DNA from: JADJSS01 sp964490845
Lineage (GTDB): Bacteria; Bacteroidota; Bacteroidia; Chitinophagales; JADIYW01
Reading direction: 5' to 3'
DNA: 64,000 bases
Assembly: GCA_964490845.1 (NCBI GenBank)
Contig: CAZBED010000013.1
Location: 7,374-71,373 of the forward strand
How positions within the stretch are numbered: position 1 is the stretch's first letter; each line of letters begins with the position of its first letter. A program made the position numbers and the translations under genes. Below the pieces are notes generated by a model, which saw only the letters and a program-made list of their open reading frames with translations, was not told the DNA's origin and made no database searches. This document shows positions 18,571-27,722 of this stretch, in pieces.

Positions 18571-18862
18571 TTACAGAAACAGCAGATTTTTGACACTAAA
18601 GGATGTATTGCAGGACATGATTCATGAAATGCGTATCAGTAATAAAATGGACGAAATGAAGGTACGCAAGCACTGGCATGAACTGATGGGCAGTTATATC
18701 ACGAACCATACCACTCGTATTTTTTATAAGCAGGGTAAATTGTTTGTATATTTGGAATCCTCCGCATTGAAGCAGGAACTGTTTATGGCACGGGAGAAAA
18801 TTATCAACAGCATGAACCAGCGACTGGAAGAGAATCTTATTAAGGAACTAATCATAAGATAG
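18563..18862 (+). CDS. DUF721 (DciA-related) protein
   Basis: A 99-aa DUF721 family protein. The family pattern is visible: an N-terminal LKDVLQDMIHE helix, then VRKHWHELMGSYITNHT and LFVYLESSALKQEL. DUF721 includes DciA, the ancestral replicative helicase loader, and its position right after recF supports a DNA-replication role; that is inference. The frame starts with TTG at 18563, overlapping recF by 8 bp. The first ATG would cut away the conserved N-terminal helix, so a non-ATG start with translational coupling is likely. Confidence 0.8.
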   Translation: MANYRNSRFLTLKDVLQDMIHEMRISNKMDEMKVRKHWHELMGSYITNHTTRIFYKQGKLFVYLESSALKQELFMAREKIINSMNQRLEENLIKELIIR

Positions 18863-18969
18863 AAGGCGTTTATGCACGTATCAGAAAATCTTATCAAAAT
18901 ATTGACTGACTTTGATTAATTTTGGAACTCAATTACAATACAATTGTTATAACTTTAAATACAACGAAC

Positions 18970-19290
18970 ATGGCAGTAGAAATCACAAACGATAACTTTA
19001 AAGAAAAAGTATTGGACACTCAAGGGGTGGCTTTAATCGATTTTTGGGCGGAATGGTGCGGCCCGTGCCGTTTGATTGGCCCTGTTGTGGAAGAATTATC
19101 CAAAGAGTATGATGGTAAAGCGACCATCGGAAAGCTAAATGTAGATGAAAACCGTGATGTGGCGGCACAATACGGTATCATGAGCATCCCGACCTTACTG
19201 TTTTTCAAAAACGGGCAGCTGATTGACAAGCACGTCGGTGTTGCCTCCAAAGGCGATTTGAAGAAAAAACTGGATGCGGCAATCGCTTAA
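18970..19290 (+). CDS. trxA: Thioredoxin
   Basis: A 106-aa thioredoxin with the active site WAEWCGPCR (Cys at residues ~32 and 35) and the cis-Pro loop MSIPTLLFFKNG. It reduces protein disulfides in the cytoplasm with NADPH-thioredoxin reductase. The ATG at 18970 gives the canonical length; the longer frame from 18922 adds an untypical extension. A -7-like TAATTTTG lies at 18917-18924 without a good -33 match. A strong terminator follows, so the gene is monocistronic. Confidence 0.95.
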   Translation: MAVEITNDNFKEKVLDTQGVALIDFWAEWCGPCRLIGPVVEELSKEYDGKATIGKLNVDENRDVAAQYGIMSIPTLLFFKNGQLIDKHVGVASKGDLKKKLDAAIA

Positions 19291-19307
19291 TAACGTTATA
19301 AGTTCAG

Positions 19308-19342
19308 GCCGTAAGTAAAAAAAGTTTACTTACGGCTTTTTT
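19308..19342 (+). terminator. Rho-independent terminator of trxA
   Basis: A 12-bp perfect stem (GCCGTAAGTAAA / TTTACTTACGGC) with a 5-nt A-rich loop, followed by six T residues. It lies 17 bp after the thioredoxin stop. Confidence 0.9.
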
Positions 19343-19363
19343 ATTCTTATTTTTCTGTCCGTT

Positions 19364-20278
19364 ATGTCCATTCAACAACAGGATTTTTTTCAATTTGACC
19401 AGCTTGACTTACTCGCACGTCAGGTGGTGGAAGGTTTTATCATCGGATTGCATAAAAGTCCTTATCACGGATTTTCCGTTGAGTTTGCCGAACACCGCCT
19501 GCACAATGCAGGAGACTCCATTAAAGATATAGACTGGAAAGTTTTTGCGCGTACGGAAAAATTATACACCAAAAGATTTGAAGAGGAAACTAACCTGCGT
19601 TGCCAGATAGTTATTGACGCTTCATCATCTATGTATTTTCCTCAGGAAAGAGAAAAAGGCAAACTGAATAAGATAGAGTTTTCCTGTTTGTCAGCAGCGG
19701 CGCTCCTGTACATGATGAAGAAACAGCGCGATGCCGTTGGCTTGACGGTTTTTGACAAAGAAATTAAAGTGCAAACGGGAGCGAAGACTAACAATTTGCA
19801 TCATCAGTTGCTGATGAATGAATTGTATAAGTTGCTCGCCAATGTATCCGTTCAGCAGTCAACTTCCGCTGCTAAATGCCTGCATCAGGTAGCGGATTCG
19901 ATACACAAACGCTCCATGGTAATGGTATTTAGTGATATGCTGGACAGCCTAGACGAAAACGAGATTTTTCTTTCTTTACAGCACCTGAAACACTGTAAAC
20001 ATGAAGTGGTATTATTTCATGTCGTGGATAAAGCGAAGGAGATTGATTTCAATTTTGAAAACCGTCCGTATAAATTTGTCGATCTGGAAACGGGAGAGGA
20101 ACTGAAACTGCAGCCCAATCAGGTAAAAGATTTTTATATTGAAAAAATGGAACAGCGAAAAGCCAACCTGAAACTCAAATGTGCACAATACAAAATTGAT
20201 TTGGTGGAAGCGGATATTAACGAAGGATATAAATCCATTCTCACATCGTATCTGGTTAAAAGAAGTAAGATGATTTAG
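19364..20278 (+). CDS. DUF58 domain protein
   Basis: A 304-aa DUF58 protein, a family with a von Willebrand A-like fold. The N-terminal HGFSVEFAEHRLHNAGDSIKDIDWKVFART segment is the DUF58 hallmark, and QIVIDASSSM carries the DxSxS MIDAS-type motif. Such proteins usually partner with MoxR AAA ATPases; the MoxR gene of this window lies 28 kb away beside a second DUF58 gene. Unlike that one, this protein has no transmembrane helices. It precedes an alpha/beta hydrolase by 27 bp. Confidence 0.88.
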   Translation: MSIQQQDFFQFDQLDLLARQVVEGFIIGLHKSPYHGFSVEFAEHRLHNAGDSIKDIDWKVFARTEKLYTKRFEEETNLRCQIVIDASSSMYFPQEREKGKLNKIEFSCLSAAALLYMMKKQRDAVGLTVFDKEIKVQTGAKTNNLHHQLLMNELYKLLANVSVQQSTSAAKCLHQVADSIHKRSMVMVFSDMLDSLDENEIFLSLQHLKHCKHEVVLFHVVDKAKEIDFNFENRPYKFVDLETGEELKLQPNQVKDFYIEKMEQRKANLKLKCAQYKIDLVEADINEGYKSILTSYLVKRSKMI

Positions 20279-20305
20279 TGTTATCCGTTTAAATGGCATT
20301 TTAAC

Positions 20306-21067
20306 ATGCAGCTTAACTACAGGAAATTCGGTGATAAAGGACCGGCGATTATCATTTTGCATGGGCTGCTTGGTTCGCTGGACAACTGGCAGACGATAGC
20401 CAAAAGCCTTGCAGATAGGTTTCAGGTATTTATACTTGATCAGCGGAATCACGGGCGCTCACCGCATGCGGATGAAATGAGTTATGAAGAGCTGACTGAC
20501 GATATCGTGGAGTTTTGCCGGCAGCAGCAGCTTTCCAGCGCCTCATTTATTGGCCATTCCATGGGAGGAAAGGTGGCTATGATGCTTGCGTTGAAGCATC
20601 CAGAACTTATTGAGAAATTAATCATAATCGATATTGCGCCAGTGTACTACGTAGGCGGCCATGAGTCCATTTTATTTGCGATGGCTGAAGCTCCTTTACA
20701 CAACACAACTGATCGTAGGGTGATAGACACCTTTTTGGAGAAGAGGATTCCTGAGTTTGGCGTTCGACAATTTGTTCTGAAAAATTTGAGTCGAAATGAA
20801 AACGGGCAATTAAACTGGAAATGCAATCTCGAGGCACTAATAAAAGGTTACAGAAATCTGATGTTATTTCCGATGAGTGCGGATGTATGTAATAAGCCTG
20901 TATATTTTATAAAAGGGGAAACATCGGATTATATCAATGCTGCTAACTGGAAAGATTGCCTGCGATTTTTTCCTATGGCTGAGCTACTAGTGGTAGCACA
21001 GGCTGGCCATTGGGTGCATGCGGATAATCCGCAAGGATTTATAACTCGGCTTCGAGCCATCCTATAA
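20306..21067 (+). CDS. Alpha/beta-hydrolase (YbfF-like esterase)
   Basis: A 253-aa alpha/beta-hydrolase. The oxyanion strand HGLLGSLDNW, the DQRNHGRS motif and the nucleophile elbow GHSMGGKVAM are all present; the catalytic His is in AQAGHWVHADNP. The closest pattern I know is the YbfF/abhydrolase-11 esterase group acting on short-chain acyl esters. Length is normal. It probably shares a transcript with the DUF58 gene and ends at a strong hairpin. Confidence 0.9.
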   Translation: MQLNYRKFGDKGPAIIILHGLLGSLDNWQTIAKSLADRFQVFILDQRNHGRSPHADEMSYEELTDDIVEFCRQQQLSSASFIGHSMGGKVAMMLALKHPELIEKLIIIDIAPVYYVGGHESILFAMAEAPLHNTTDRRVIDTFLEKRIPEFGVRQFVLKNLSRNENGQLNWKCNLEALIKGYRNLMLFPMSADVCNKPVYFIKGETSDYINAANWKDCLRFFPMAELLVVAQAGHWVHADNPQGFITRLRAIL

Positions 21068-21071
21068 ATAA

Positions 21072-21096
21072 ACTCCGGCTTACATAAAGCCGGAGT
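21072..21096. terminator. Hairpin terminator between convergent genes
   Basis: A 10-bp perfect stem (ACTCCGGCTT / AAGCCGGAGT) with a 5-nt loop. Rightward it lacks a T-run, while leftward it is followed by TTTATTTA, so it may serve the minus-strand small lipoprotein gene better. Confidence 0.6.
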
Positions 21097-21165
21097 CTGA
21101 CACGCAATTGTTTATCGACAACTCTCTGTGATTAGAGATACTTAACCCTAAGCCGATAAGTACTG

Positions 21166-21462
21166 CTAATTAAACCCTTTATAGTTTGCGAACTGTTTAT
21201 TGTTTTTGGTTTTTGGGGTCCAGTTGCTGGTACTGCTGTATTTGTATGGATACTTACCTTTGTTTACAGTAGGCCAGGTACCACATCCGCTGCTCATACT
21301 TCTGCTGCAGGAAGTGGCGCTTAGTAAAATAACGCCAAGAAAGAGAAATAAACTTGCCGGCATTTTAAAAAATCCGGAAGTAGCTTTTAATGTTCCATTG
21401 TTGGCTGTTGCGGCGTTCATCGCTTGGGAGAACGGAGTGCAATTGAAAGTTGCTGTTTTCAT
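21166..21462 (-). CDS. Small lipoprotein
   Basis: A 98-aa protein whose hydrophobic segment ASLFLFLGVILLSATSC ends in a lipobox-like cysteine. The mature peptide of ~45 residues is Ser/Tyr/Lys-rich with a CGTWP motif. The translation start is uncertain: a start at MPASLF, just before the hydrophobic core, would give a conventional lipoprotein of ~66 residues, whereas the full frame adds 32 polar residues. The product resembles many short envelope lipoproteins of Bacteroidota. Function unknown. Confidence 0.6.
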   Translation of the reverse strand: MKTATFNCTPFSQAMNAATANNGTLKATSGFFKMPASLFLFLGVILLSATSCSRSMSSGCGTWPTVNKGKYPYKYSSTSNWTPKTKNNKQFANYKGFN

Positions 21463-21596
21463 AGTTTTAATTTTTAGTGGTTATTAATTTGATGATATAA
21501 AGATTGTTCATTCAGTTAATTTATGACCGGATGGCTGAGTAAATGGAAAGAAGGATGAGTAAATGGTTTTGAATATGAAAATTTGTACCTTTGAAT

Positions 21597-22535
21597 ATGG
21601 TTAAGAAAATTTTACTTGCGCTCGTTTTACTAGTTTCATTACTTTTTCTGTATATCGCCTTTGGCAGAAAGGATCTGACGTTGTCAAAATCGTATATTAA
21701 AGAAAAATACCAGCTTTCCAATTCACATTTCCTACACTGGAAAGGTGGCGAGATTCACTATACGGAATCCGGAAGCGGGTTTCCTGTGCTGATGATACAC
21801 GGATTTGGTGGCAGCAACCGCGATTTTTACCAGTTGGATTCATTAATCAATCCCGGATACAGAGTTATCCGGGTGGATTTGCCCGGATTCGGATTGTCTG
21901 ATTTTCCGGATATACAGGAAGAAAATCCCGATTTTATAAAAATATACAGTGACTATTTTAATTTTCTGATGGATACATTACACCTTGATTCATTGTATGT
22001 GATTGGTAACTCTCTCGGCGGACTGATGTCCTGGAACCTCGCGGTGGAACATCCAGATAAAGTAAAAAAACTGGTGTTGTTTAACAGTGCTGGTTATGAT
22101 ATGGAAGAAGTAATTAAATCTGCCAATGCGAAGGTTTTTAAATATGATATTGTCAAATTATTATTGAAACGCGGTATACCACTGTTTATGACAAAAAATG
22201 GAATCAGCAGGGTATTCTATGATAAATCTCTGCTGACACCGGACAGGCTGACAAGAGTGAATGAATTATGGAACCGTAAGGGCAATTTACCGCATATCAT
22301 GCGTATGGCTTCCTCAACGAAATACCTGGACCAGAATTTAATTAAAAAGATTTCATGCCCTGCACTGGTTATCTGGGGTAAACAGGATAAAATTGTTTCT
22401 CCAAAATACGCTGAACGCTTTCATGAGGATATAATAAACAGCCGTCTGATTATATACGACTCTTGCGGTCATGTGCCAATGATGGAAAAACCTTTGGAAG
22501 TCAAAAGAGACGTACTTGATTTTTTACAGCATTAA
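21597..22535 (+). CDS. Membrane-anchored alpha/beta-hydrolase
   Basis: A 312-aa alpha/beta-hydrolase with an N-terminal membrane anchor (residues ~4-22). Motifs are the oxyanion HGFGGSNRDFY, the DLPGFGLSD loop, the nucleophile elbow GNSLGGLMSW, the acid in WGKQDKIV and the catalytic His in CGHVPMMEKP. The substrate is unknown. The ATG at 21597 is preferred over the TTG at 21591. A perfect -7-like TACCTTTG at 21586-21593 lies just upstream, which would leave almost no leader. It ends in a 4-bp overlap with the convergent YitT gene. Confidence 0.88.
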   Translation: MVKKILLALVLLVSLLFLYIAFGRKDLTLSKSYIKEKYQLSNSHFLHWKGGEIHYTESGSGFPVLMIHGFGGSNRDFYQLDSLINPGYRVIRVDLPGFGLSDFPDIQEENPDFIKIYSDYFNFLMDTLHLDSLYVIGNSLGGLMSWNLAVEHPDKVKKLVLFNSAGYDMEEVIKSANAKVFKYDIVKLLLKRGIPLFMTKNGISRVFYDKSLLTPDRLTRVNELWNRKGNLPHIMRMASSTKYLDQNLIKKISCPALVIWGKQDKIVSPKYAERFHEDIINSRLIIYDSCGHVPMMEKPLEVKRDVLDFLQH

Positions 22536-23506
22536 TGGTCGCCTAAGGGACGTTTTTTGACCATTCCGCCTTTGATATCTTTTACACTTTGGGTGATGAT
22601 AAACGCATCGTTGTCAATTTTTTCCAATTCACTGTATAGTTTTCCCATTTCCAGTCGCGTAATGACGGTATAGACCACTTCACTTTGTATATTCTTTTCC
22701 CCTGTTTTTCCGGTTCCTCTTTTTTGAATGTAGATAGTATAGCCCCGTTTCAATACATTCCTGATCATTGCCTGTATTTCCGCCGCGTTTGGGGATATGA
22801 TGGTAACTCCAAAATATTCCTCAATGCCTTCCACAACAAAATCTACGGTTTTGGAGGCGGATAGATAGGTCAGCATGGAGTACATGGCCGTTTCGATAGA
22901 CAGGAAATAGGCGGCAAAAGAAAAAATGACCACATTAATGACAAGTATGACGTCACCAATGGAGATACCCAGTTTTCTGCTTAAATAAATAGCCAACACT
23001 TCCGTTCCGTCTATTACAGAACCACCCCTGATAGCAAGCCCGATACCGGCGCCTAAGAAGAAGCCGCCGAAGATGGCAATCAGTAATTTATCCTGGGTAA
23101 TTTCCGGAAATGGAACGGTTGCCAATACAATGGACAAGCCCAGGATGGACAATGCCGTCTTTAAGGCGAATGTACTGTTCAAAACACGAATGCCTAAAAT
23201 AATGAATGGAATATTTACGGCTATAATCAGTAAGTAGATAGGGATGGAGCTCAGTTCGGCTGTTAACAGCGATATACCTGTTGCGCCGCCATCTATGAAA
23301 TTATTAGGTAACAAGAATCCCTTCAGGCCAAAGGCTGCGGAAAAGATGCCCAGAAGGATAAAAATAATATCCTTCAGGATTCTTTTTAGAGATATGATAT
23401 AATCGTCGATTTCATCAGTTCCGGGAATTTTGCCGTCGAATTTTTGATCTTTTCTTTTTTGGCGCAATACAGTATTGGCTATTACCTTGGTCAGTATCGG
23501 ATTCAT
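22532..23506 (-). CDS. YitT family membrane protein (DUF161/DUF2179)
   Basis: A 324-aa inner-membrane protein with about five to six transmembrane segments (from DIIFILLGIFSAAFGLKGFLLP onward) and a soluble C-terminal DUF2179 domain (GYTIYIQKRGTG, VYTVITRLEMGKL). The YitT motif FIDGGATGISLL is present. The N-terminal ~45 residues are a charged cytoplasmic extension. The transport substrate of YitT proteins is not established. It is monocistronic and convergent with the hydrolase gene. Confidence 0.88.
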   Translation of the reverse strand: MNPILTKVIANTVLRQKRKDQKFDGKIPGTDEIDDYIISLKRILKDIIFILLGIFSAAFGLKGFLLPNNFIDGGATGISLLTAELSSIPIYLLIIAVNIPFIILGIRVLNSTFALKTALSILGLSIVLATVPFPEITQDKLLIAIFGGFFLGAGIGLAIRGGSVIDGTEVLAIYLSRKLGISIGDVILVINVVIFSFAAYFLSIETAMYSMLTYLSASKTVDFVVEGIEEYFGVTIISPNAAEIQAMIRNVLKRGYTIYIQKRGTGKTGEKNIQSEVVYTVITRLEMGKLYSELEKIDNDAFIITQSVKDIKGGMVKKRPLGDH

Positions 23507-23572
23507 GATCTAAATTTTTGATGTTTCTTAAAATACGAATTTTTCAACACTTTTTCAAGGGTAACCCGTCTT

Positions 23573-24484
23573 TTAATGTTTTCTAAACCTGGGATGATGC
23601 AGCGAAAGCGACTCGCGGAGGTATTGCTGGTCTAAATGGGTATAGATTTCCGTGGTGGTAATGGAGGAATGGCCGAGCATCTGCTGTACGGCACGTAAAT
23701 CTGCGCCTCCTTCGATAAGATGAGTGGCAAACGAATGCCTGAATGTGTGCGGGGATATGTTTTTGTTCAAGCCAGTTTTTTGTGCCAGTTTTTTTATCAC
23801 TAAAAATACCATCACTCTGGATATGGGTGTGCCCCGTTTGTTCAGAAATAAGATGTCGGAATATTTCGGGTGTTGAGGTAATTTATTGCGCACATGTTCC
23901 AGATAAATGTCGATATGTTTGAGGGCTTCACTGCCAATGGGAACCAGCCGTTCTTTGTTACCTTTTCCAATTACGCGGATAAATTCGACATCTTTGTAAA
24001 TATGCGATATGCGTAAACTGATTAATTCTGTCACCCGAAGCCCGCTGCTGTATAATGTTTCGAGCATTGCTTTATTGCGCACATTGTCGTCTTTACTCAA
24101 ATCCAATGCACCGATGAGTTGTTCTATTTCTGTAAATGATAAGGTGTCCGGCAGCTTTTTTGCCAGTTTCGGCCCTTCCAGCAAGGCTGTAGGGTCATCT
24201 TTGATATAATCATCCGTAATCAGGTATTTATAAAAAGCTTTCAACCCGGAGATGATGCGTGCCTGGCTTCTGTCGCCCAGCCCTAAATCGTGCAAGTAAG
24301 CAATGAAATGTTCTAAATCAACAAGTTTTAATTCATCGGGGGATGCATCTTTTTTTTCTAAATCCAGATATTGCTGTAACAATGCCACATCGTGCAGATA
24401 GGCTTCTACTGAGTTGGCAGACAATGATCGTTCAATCTTCAGATATGATTCGAAGTTTTTAATATAATGTTTCCAGCCAGACAT
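23573..24484 (-). CDS. Site-specific tyrosine recombinase XerC/XerD
   Basis: A 303-aa tyrosine recombinase of XerCD type. It has an N-terminal SAM-like DNA-binding domain and a catalytic domain with the Arg of YSSGLRVTEL, the Lys of GKGNKER, HTFRHSFATHL, the His of LGHSSITTTEIY and the nucleophile Tyr of YTHL. It would resolve chromosome dimers at dif after replication. XerC cannot be separated from XerD by reading alone; the order and length fit XerD annotations in this phylum. No attachment site or integron array is next to it, so a mobile-element integrase is unlikely. Confidence 0.9.
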   Translation of the reverse strand: MSGWKHYIKNFESYLKIERSLSANSVEAYLHDVALLQQYLDLEKKDASPDELKLVDLEHFIAYLHDLGLGDRSQARIISGLKAFYKYLITDDYIKDDPTALLEGPKLAKKLPDTLSFTEIEQLIGALDLSKDDNVRNKAMLETLYSSGLRVTELISLRISHIYKDVEFIRVIGKGNKERLVPIGSEALKHIDIYLEHVRNKLPQHPKYSDILFLNKRGTPISRVMVFLVIKKLAQKTGLNKNISPHTFRHSFATHLIEGGADLRAVQQMLGHSSITTTEIYTHLDQQYLRESLSLHHPRFRKH

Positions 24485-24586
24485 GTATTCCTTTTGGTAA
24501 GATACAAGATTTTTTACGCATTGGAAACTTTAAAAAACATATCGTATTTTGCATTGAAATAAGTAACTTTACTATTCAACAACTAT

Positions 24587-25003
24587 ATGAAGAAAATCAT
24601 CATCATTAATGGCCCCAACCTGAATTTATTAGGTAAACGTGAACCGTCTGTATACGGTTCCGAGACATTTGAGCAGTTTTTGGCTGAAATGAAACCCAAG
24701 TACAGTCAGTTGGATATTGAATATTTTCAAAGTAATATCGAAGGGGATTTAATCACCAAATTACATGAAACCGGATTCAGTTATGACGGCATTATACTAA
24801 ATGCTGCCGGTTATACTCATACTTCCATTGCTATTGCGGATGCCATCCGTGCCATCAAAACCCCGGTGGTAGAAGTGCATATCAGTAATACTTTCGCCAG
24901 AGAATCGTTCCGGCATCATTCCTTTATTTCCCCGGTATCCAAAGGTGTTATTGTCGGCTTTGGACTGAAAAGCTATGAGCTGGCGTTGAAATATTTTGAA
25001 TAG
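24587..25003 (+). CDS. aroQ: Type II 3-dehydroquinate dehydratase
   Basis: A 138-aa type II dehydroquinase, the third step of the shikimate pathway. Family motifs are NGPNLNLLGKREPSVYG with the catalytic Tyr and Arg-containing lid, FQSNIEGDLI, NAAGYTHTSIAI, and EVHISNTFARESFRHHS with the catalytic His. It normally forms a dodecamer in the cytosol. It is divergent from xerC/D and convergent with crcB (7-bp gap), so it is probably transcribed alone. Confidence 0.95.
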   Translation: MKKIIIINGPNLNLLGKREPSVYGSETFEQFLAEMKPKYSQLDIEYFQSNIEGDLITKLHETGFSYDGIILNAAGYTHTSIAIADAIRAIKTPVVEVHISNTFARESFRHHSFISPVSKGVIVGFGLKSYELALKYFE

Positions 25004-25010
25004 AAAAGCC

Positions 25011-25397
25011 TTATCCAAAAGTTACGGTCTTGCTGATATACATTCCTAAAGCAACGGCAATGTATCCCATCACTACGCTTAGTAAAATATAAGCAGCCAG
25101 CGTAAAATAGTTTTGCGAATGGAAGAGGTTAAAGTTTTCGAGTGCAAACGAGGAGAAGGTCGTATAGCCGCCGCAAAATCCTGTTACCAGTAAAAATCTG
25201 TAGTCAGGGCTTAAGGTATGGTTTCTGTCGATATAGCCAATAAACAATCCAATTAAGAAGCACCCGATTAAATTGGCGGCAAATGTTGCCATGGGAAAGA
25301 CGTTAGCATAATATCTGGCGGTTAAAACAGATGTCAGGTACCGGAATATGCTGCCGGTTCCGCCACCCATTCCAACAAGTACGATTTGTTTCAGCAT
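25011..25397 (-). CDS. crcB: Fluoride exporter CrcB/FluC
   Basis: A 128-aa membrane protein with four predicted helices and the Fluc motifs GGGTGSIFRYL in helix 1, GFLTGFCGGYTTFSSFALE-type sequence in helix 3, and a conserved Asn in ANLIGCFLIG. Fluc proteins form dual-topology dimers that let fluoride leave the cell. There is only one copy here, as expected for a homodimer. No crcB-type fluoride riboswitch is visible upstream, where the lipoprotein gene ends 3 bp before the start; they are likely one transcript. Confidence 0.93.
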   Translation of the reverse strand: MLKQIVLVGMGGGTGSIFRYLTSVLTARYYANVFPMATFAANLIGCFLIGLFIGYIDRNHTLSPDYRFLLVTGFCGGYTTFSSFALENFNLFHSQNYFTLAAYILLSVVMGYIAVALGMYISKTVTFG

Positions 25398-25400
25398 TGC

Positions 25401-26216
25401 CTATTCCTTTTTAAGCGTAATTTTTCTTTCAATACCCTTGTCTATCGCATTCCCTTTTTCATCGAGAAGAGTTAATTTGATGGTGTTTTCCCCCATTGGA
25501 AGTCCTTCCATAAAATACCCCGCCCATTTGGTCAGGATAAATTCGTTTCCGTTGATTTCGGCTTTTACCTTATACCCGTTTTCCGACAATTCGCAGTTGA
25601 CAATATAGAAATCCAGCAACACCGCATCTGCATCCGCTCCTATGTATTCGCCTTTTGGTCGGCTGAAGAACAACATGGGTTTGCTGAGGTCTGGTGCGGC
25701 ATATCTTGCTACATAACGTGACTTACCGGTAATGACGGATGTCAGAATATAGGCATGCTTATTTTTGATGCTTTCATGATAGGAGCGGGAGAGGAAAGAA
25801 AGCAGGATATGCTGCCCGTCTGTTTTCGTGCTCACGGTGTCCGTGTTTTTGTATAAAGCCAGATACGGCTGATTGTCAATGATGCAGTGCACATGCTGTC
25901 CGCCGGCAGCGTTCGCACAGGTTTTTACGCCTTCCCTTGAACTCTGCTTTCCGAATTCGTAATTAGTTGTTTTGTACTCCAACACAAGTTTATTGGCGTC
26001 CAGATCTTCCATGGAAGATTGGTAAGATTGTTCCAGAGTAGCATTCTCAAACTGTTCAGGTGAATATAATTCAGTCAGCGTGATGCCGTTTTTTGAGTAT
26101 GTTTTCAATTTCGCTGTTTTTTCCGTAGTGCTTTTAGTACTGTATGATTTTTTGTTGCAGGCAATAAATGCTGCAACTAATAAAAATGGGAGGAGCAGTA
26201 GATAGGATTTTCGCAT
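25401..26216 (-). CDS. Hypothetical lipoprotein
   Basis: A 271-aa protein with a lipoprotein signal (FLLVAAFIACNKKS; lipid Cys at residue 20). The mature part has a Thr/Lys-rich linker, a region with HVHCIIDNQPYLALY and a C-terminal beta domain ending MEGLPMGENTIKLTLLDEKGN, reminiscent of Ig-like or methionine-rich copper-handling folds; I do not recognise the family. It lies between the asparagine-synthetase-like gene (12 bp upstream) and crcB in one orientation. Function unknown. Confidence 0.75.
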   Translation of the reverse strand: MRKSYLLLLPFLLVAAFIACNKKSYSTKSTTEKTAKLKTYSKNGITLTELYSPEQFENATLEQSYQSSMEDLDANKLVLEYKTTNYEFGKQSSREGVKTCANAAGGQHVHCIIDNQPYLALYKNTDTVSTKTDGQHILLSFLSRSYHESIKNKHAYILTSVITGKSRYVARYAAPDLSKPMLFFSRPKGEYIGADADAVLLDFYIVNCELSENGYKVKAEINGNEFILTKWAGYFMEGLPMGENTIKLTLLDEKGNAIDKGIERKITLKKE

Positions 26217-26228
26217 GACATATTTTCT

Positions 26229-27722
26229 TTAAAGTTCCGCTTTTTCTTCCATTTTTTCGAGAAAATAATACGCATGAATGTTATTAATCCTAAAGTCTTT
26301 TAGAGGTGGCTTGTTTTTCAGTCGCTTGTACAGTTCTTCATAAAGGTAATAGGAATTATTAGGGTCGTTTTGTATATTCCGGCTGTTCATTCGCTGTATA
26401 AAACGGGTAATCTTTTCCGGCAGCATAGATTTTACTGTCTTCCTCAGATAATAGATGCTTTTGCGTTTTCGGACCGCGTCGCTTTTTTTAATGTTAATTT
26501 TGTACGCTTTAAAAATGCCGCTGAATAAATAATCGACATAAAATTCCTGATTCAGTTTATCCTTATAAGTCAGGGAATACCAATAGTTCACCCAGTCTTT
26601 ATCCCAAAATGGAAGATAGAAGTCCAGGCCGAAATATTCATACACCCTCATGGAATTTACAATAAATTTAGAAAGCCTGTTTTTAATTAGCCATTCCTGA
26701 TAACCGTTCCAGCTGTTTTCATAACCGGGCACGTCCGTTAGCAATTCGTGTTTATAAACGATATGTTCTTTTAAATTGACGGATGATACCGGTTCCAAAA
26801 AACTACCAGCGATGATATCCTGGCAGAATCCATTCATCACGACGGCATTATCCGGGAGCAGCTTATTCTTTTTTAAATAATGAAGCGCGAAAAAATCCTG
26901 TTCATGCGGCAGTGAAGAATAATGGTGGTTTAAGGCTGAATATTTTGCCCATTGCTCTGAAAAGAATTCATTTAATAATTCATTGGTATATTCGACGAAA
27001 TACCATTCTACATCCAGGATAGTGGCGACCTTCTTTGCGATAATCGTATCGGTACTGTCTTTTCTGCCGTAGATAAAGCATTTTACATTCGTAAAATTAT
27101 TCTTTTTCAGTAATGCTAAAAGATATCGGGAATCATATCCGCCCGAAAGAGGAATTAAGATAGTCCTGTTACCAGCATATTTAATCATTCTGTTAACCAG
27201 AATATTTTCACAGGCTTCCAATTCTTTATAACTGCTGGATGTATTTGCGTCTTTGGAATGCCTGAAATATTTTCGTATACTCCATGTTTGCTTTCTTTTG
27301 TCAATAACCGCATATTCTCCGGCTTGTAATTGCAGGGTGCCATCCAGAAGTGTATTATTCTCCAGAGTACAGTACACTTTTTTAAAAGAAGCGGTCTCTG
27401 TCACATTGCGTTTTCCTGTAAAGATTACTTCGTCGGAAATGGTGATGTCGTTGTTGGTTTCAGAAATAAAAATCGGAAATGTGCGAATAATGTCAACAGC
27501 TAAGTAGAAATGTTCTTCCGTTTCAATAATAACGGAAAAATGCCCGCTTAACGCGTTAATTCTTTCTGTAAAATCAGCTTCATCCGTGATGCCGGAAAAA
27601 TAATCGGCTAATAATTGTTCCTGATATAACGTTTCATTCAGCCATGCACAACCAATAACATGGACTCTGTCTGTATTGATCCATGAGTAATATAGCTGGT
27701 ATGTCAGTTTTACAGAAATCAT
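26229..27722 (-). CDS. Asparagine synthetase-like protein
   Basis: A 497-aa protein with the PP-loop ATP pyrophosphatase motif IPLSGGYDSRYLLALL (residues ~195-210) of asparagine synthase B-type amidotransferases. The N-terminal domain keeps the glutaminase fold pattern (LSGHFSVIIETEEHFYLAVD) but lacks the N-terminal catalytic Cys, so it should not use glutamine directly. Stand-alone versions of this kind are common in surface-polysaccharide clusters, where they may amidate sugar acids. The gene overlaps the flippase gene by 4 bp (ATGA), so the two are coupled. Confidence 0.8.
   Translation of the reverse strand: MISVKLTYQLYYSWINTDRVHVIGCAWLNETLYQEQLLADYFSGITDEADFTERINALSGHFSVIIETEEHFYLAVDIIRTFPIFISETNNDITISDEVIFTGKRNVTETASFKKVYCTLENNTLLDGTLQLQAGEYAVIDKRKQTWSIRKYFRHSKDANTSSSYKELEACENILVNRMIKYAGNRTILIPLSGGYDSRYLLALLKKNNFTNVKCFIYGRKDSTDTIIAKKVATILDVEWYFVEYTNELLNEFFSEQWAKYSALNHHYSSLPHEQDFFALHYLKKNKLLPDNAVVMNGFCQDIIAGSFLEPVSSVNLKEHIVYKHELLTDVPGYENSWNGYQEWLIKNRLSKFIVNSMRVYEYFGLDFYLPFWDKDWVNYWYSLTYKDKLNQEFYVDYLFSGIFKAYKINIKKSDAVRKRKSIYYLRKTVKSMLPEKITRFIQRMNSRNIQNDPNNSYYLYEELYKRLKNKPPLKDFRINNIHAYYFLEKMEEKAEL

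Noticed and set aside
23573..24484. Integrase of a genomic island
   Set aside because: The protein has XerC/D length and motifs, and no tRNA, attachment duplication or phage gene is nearby.
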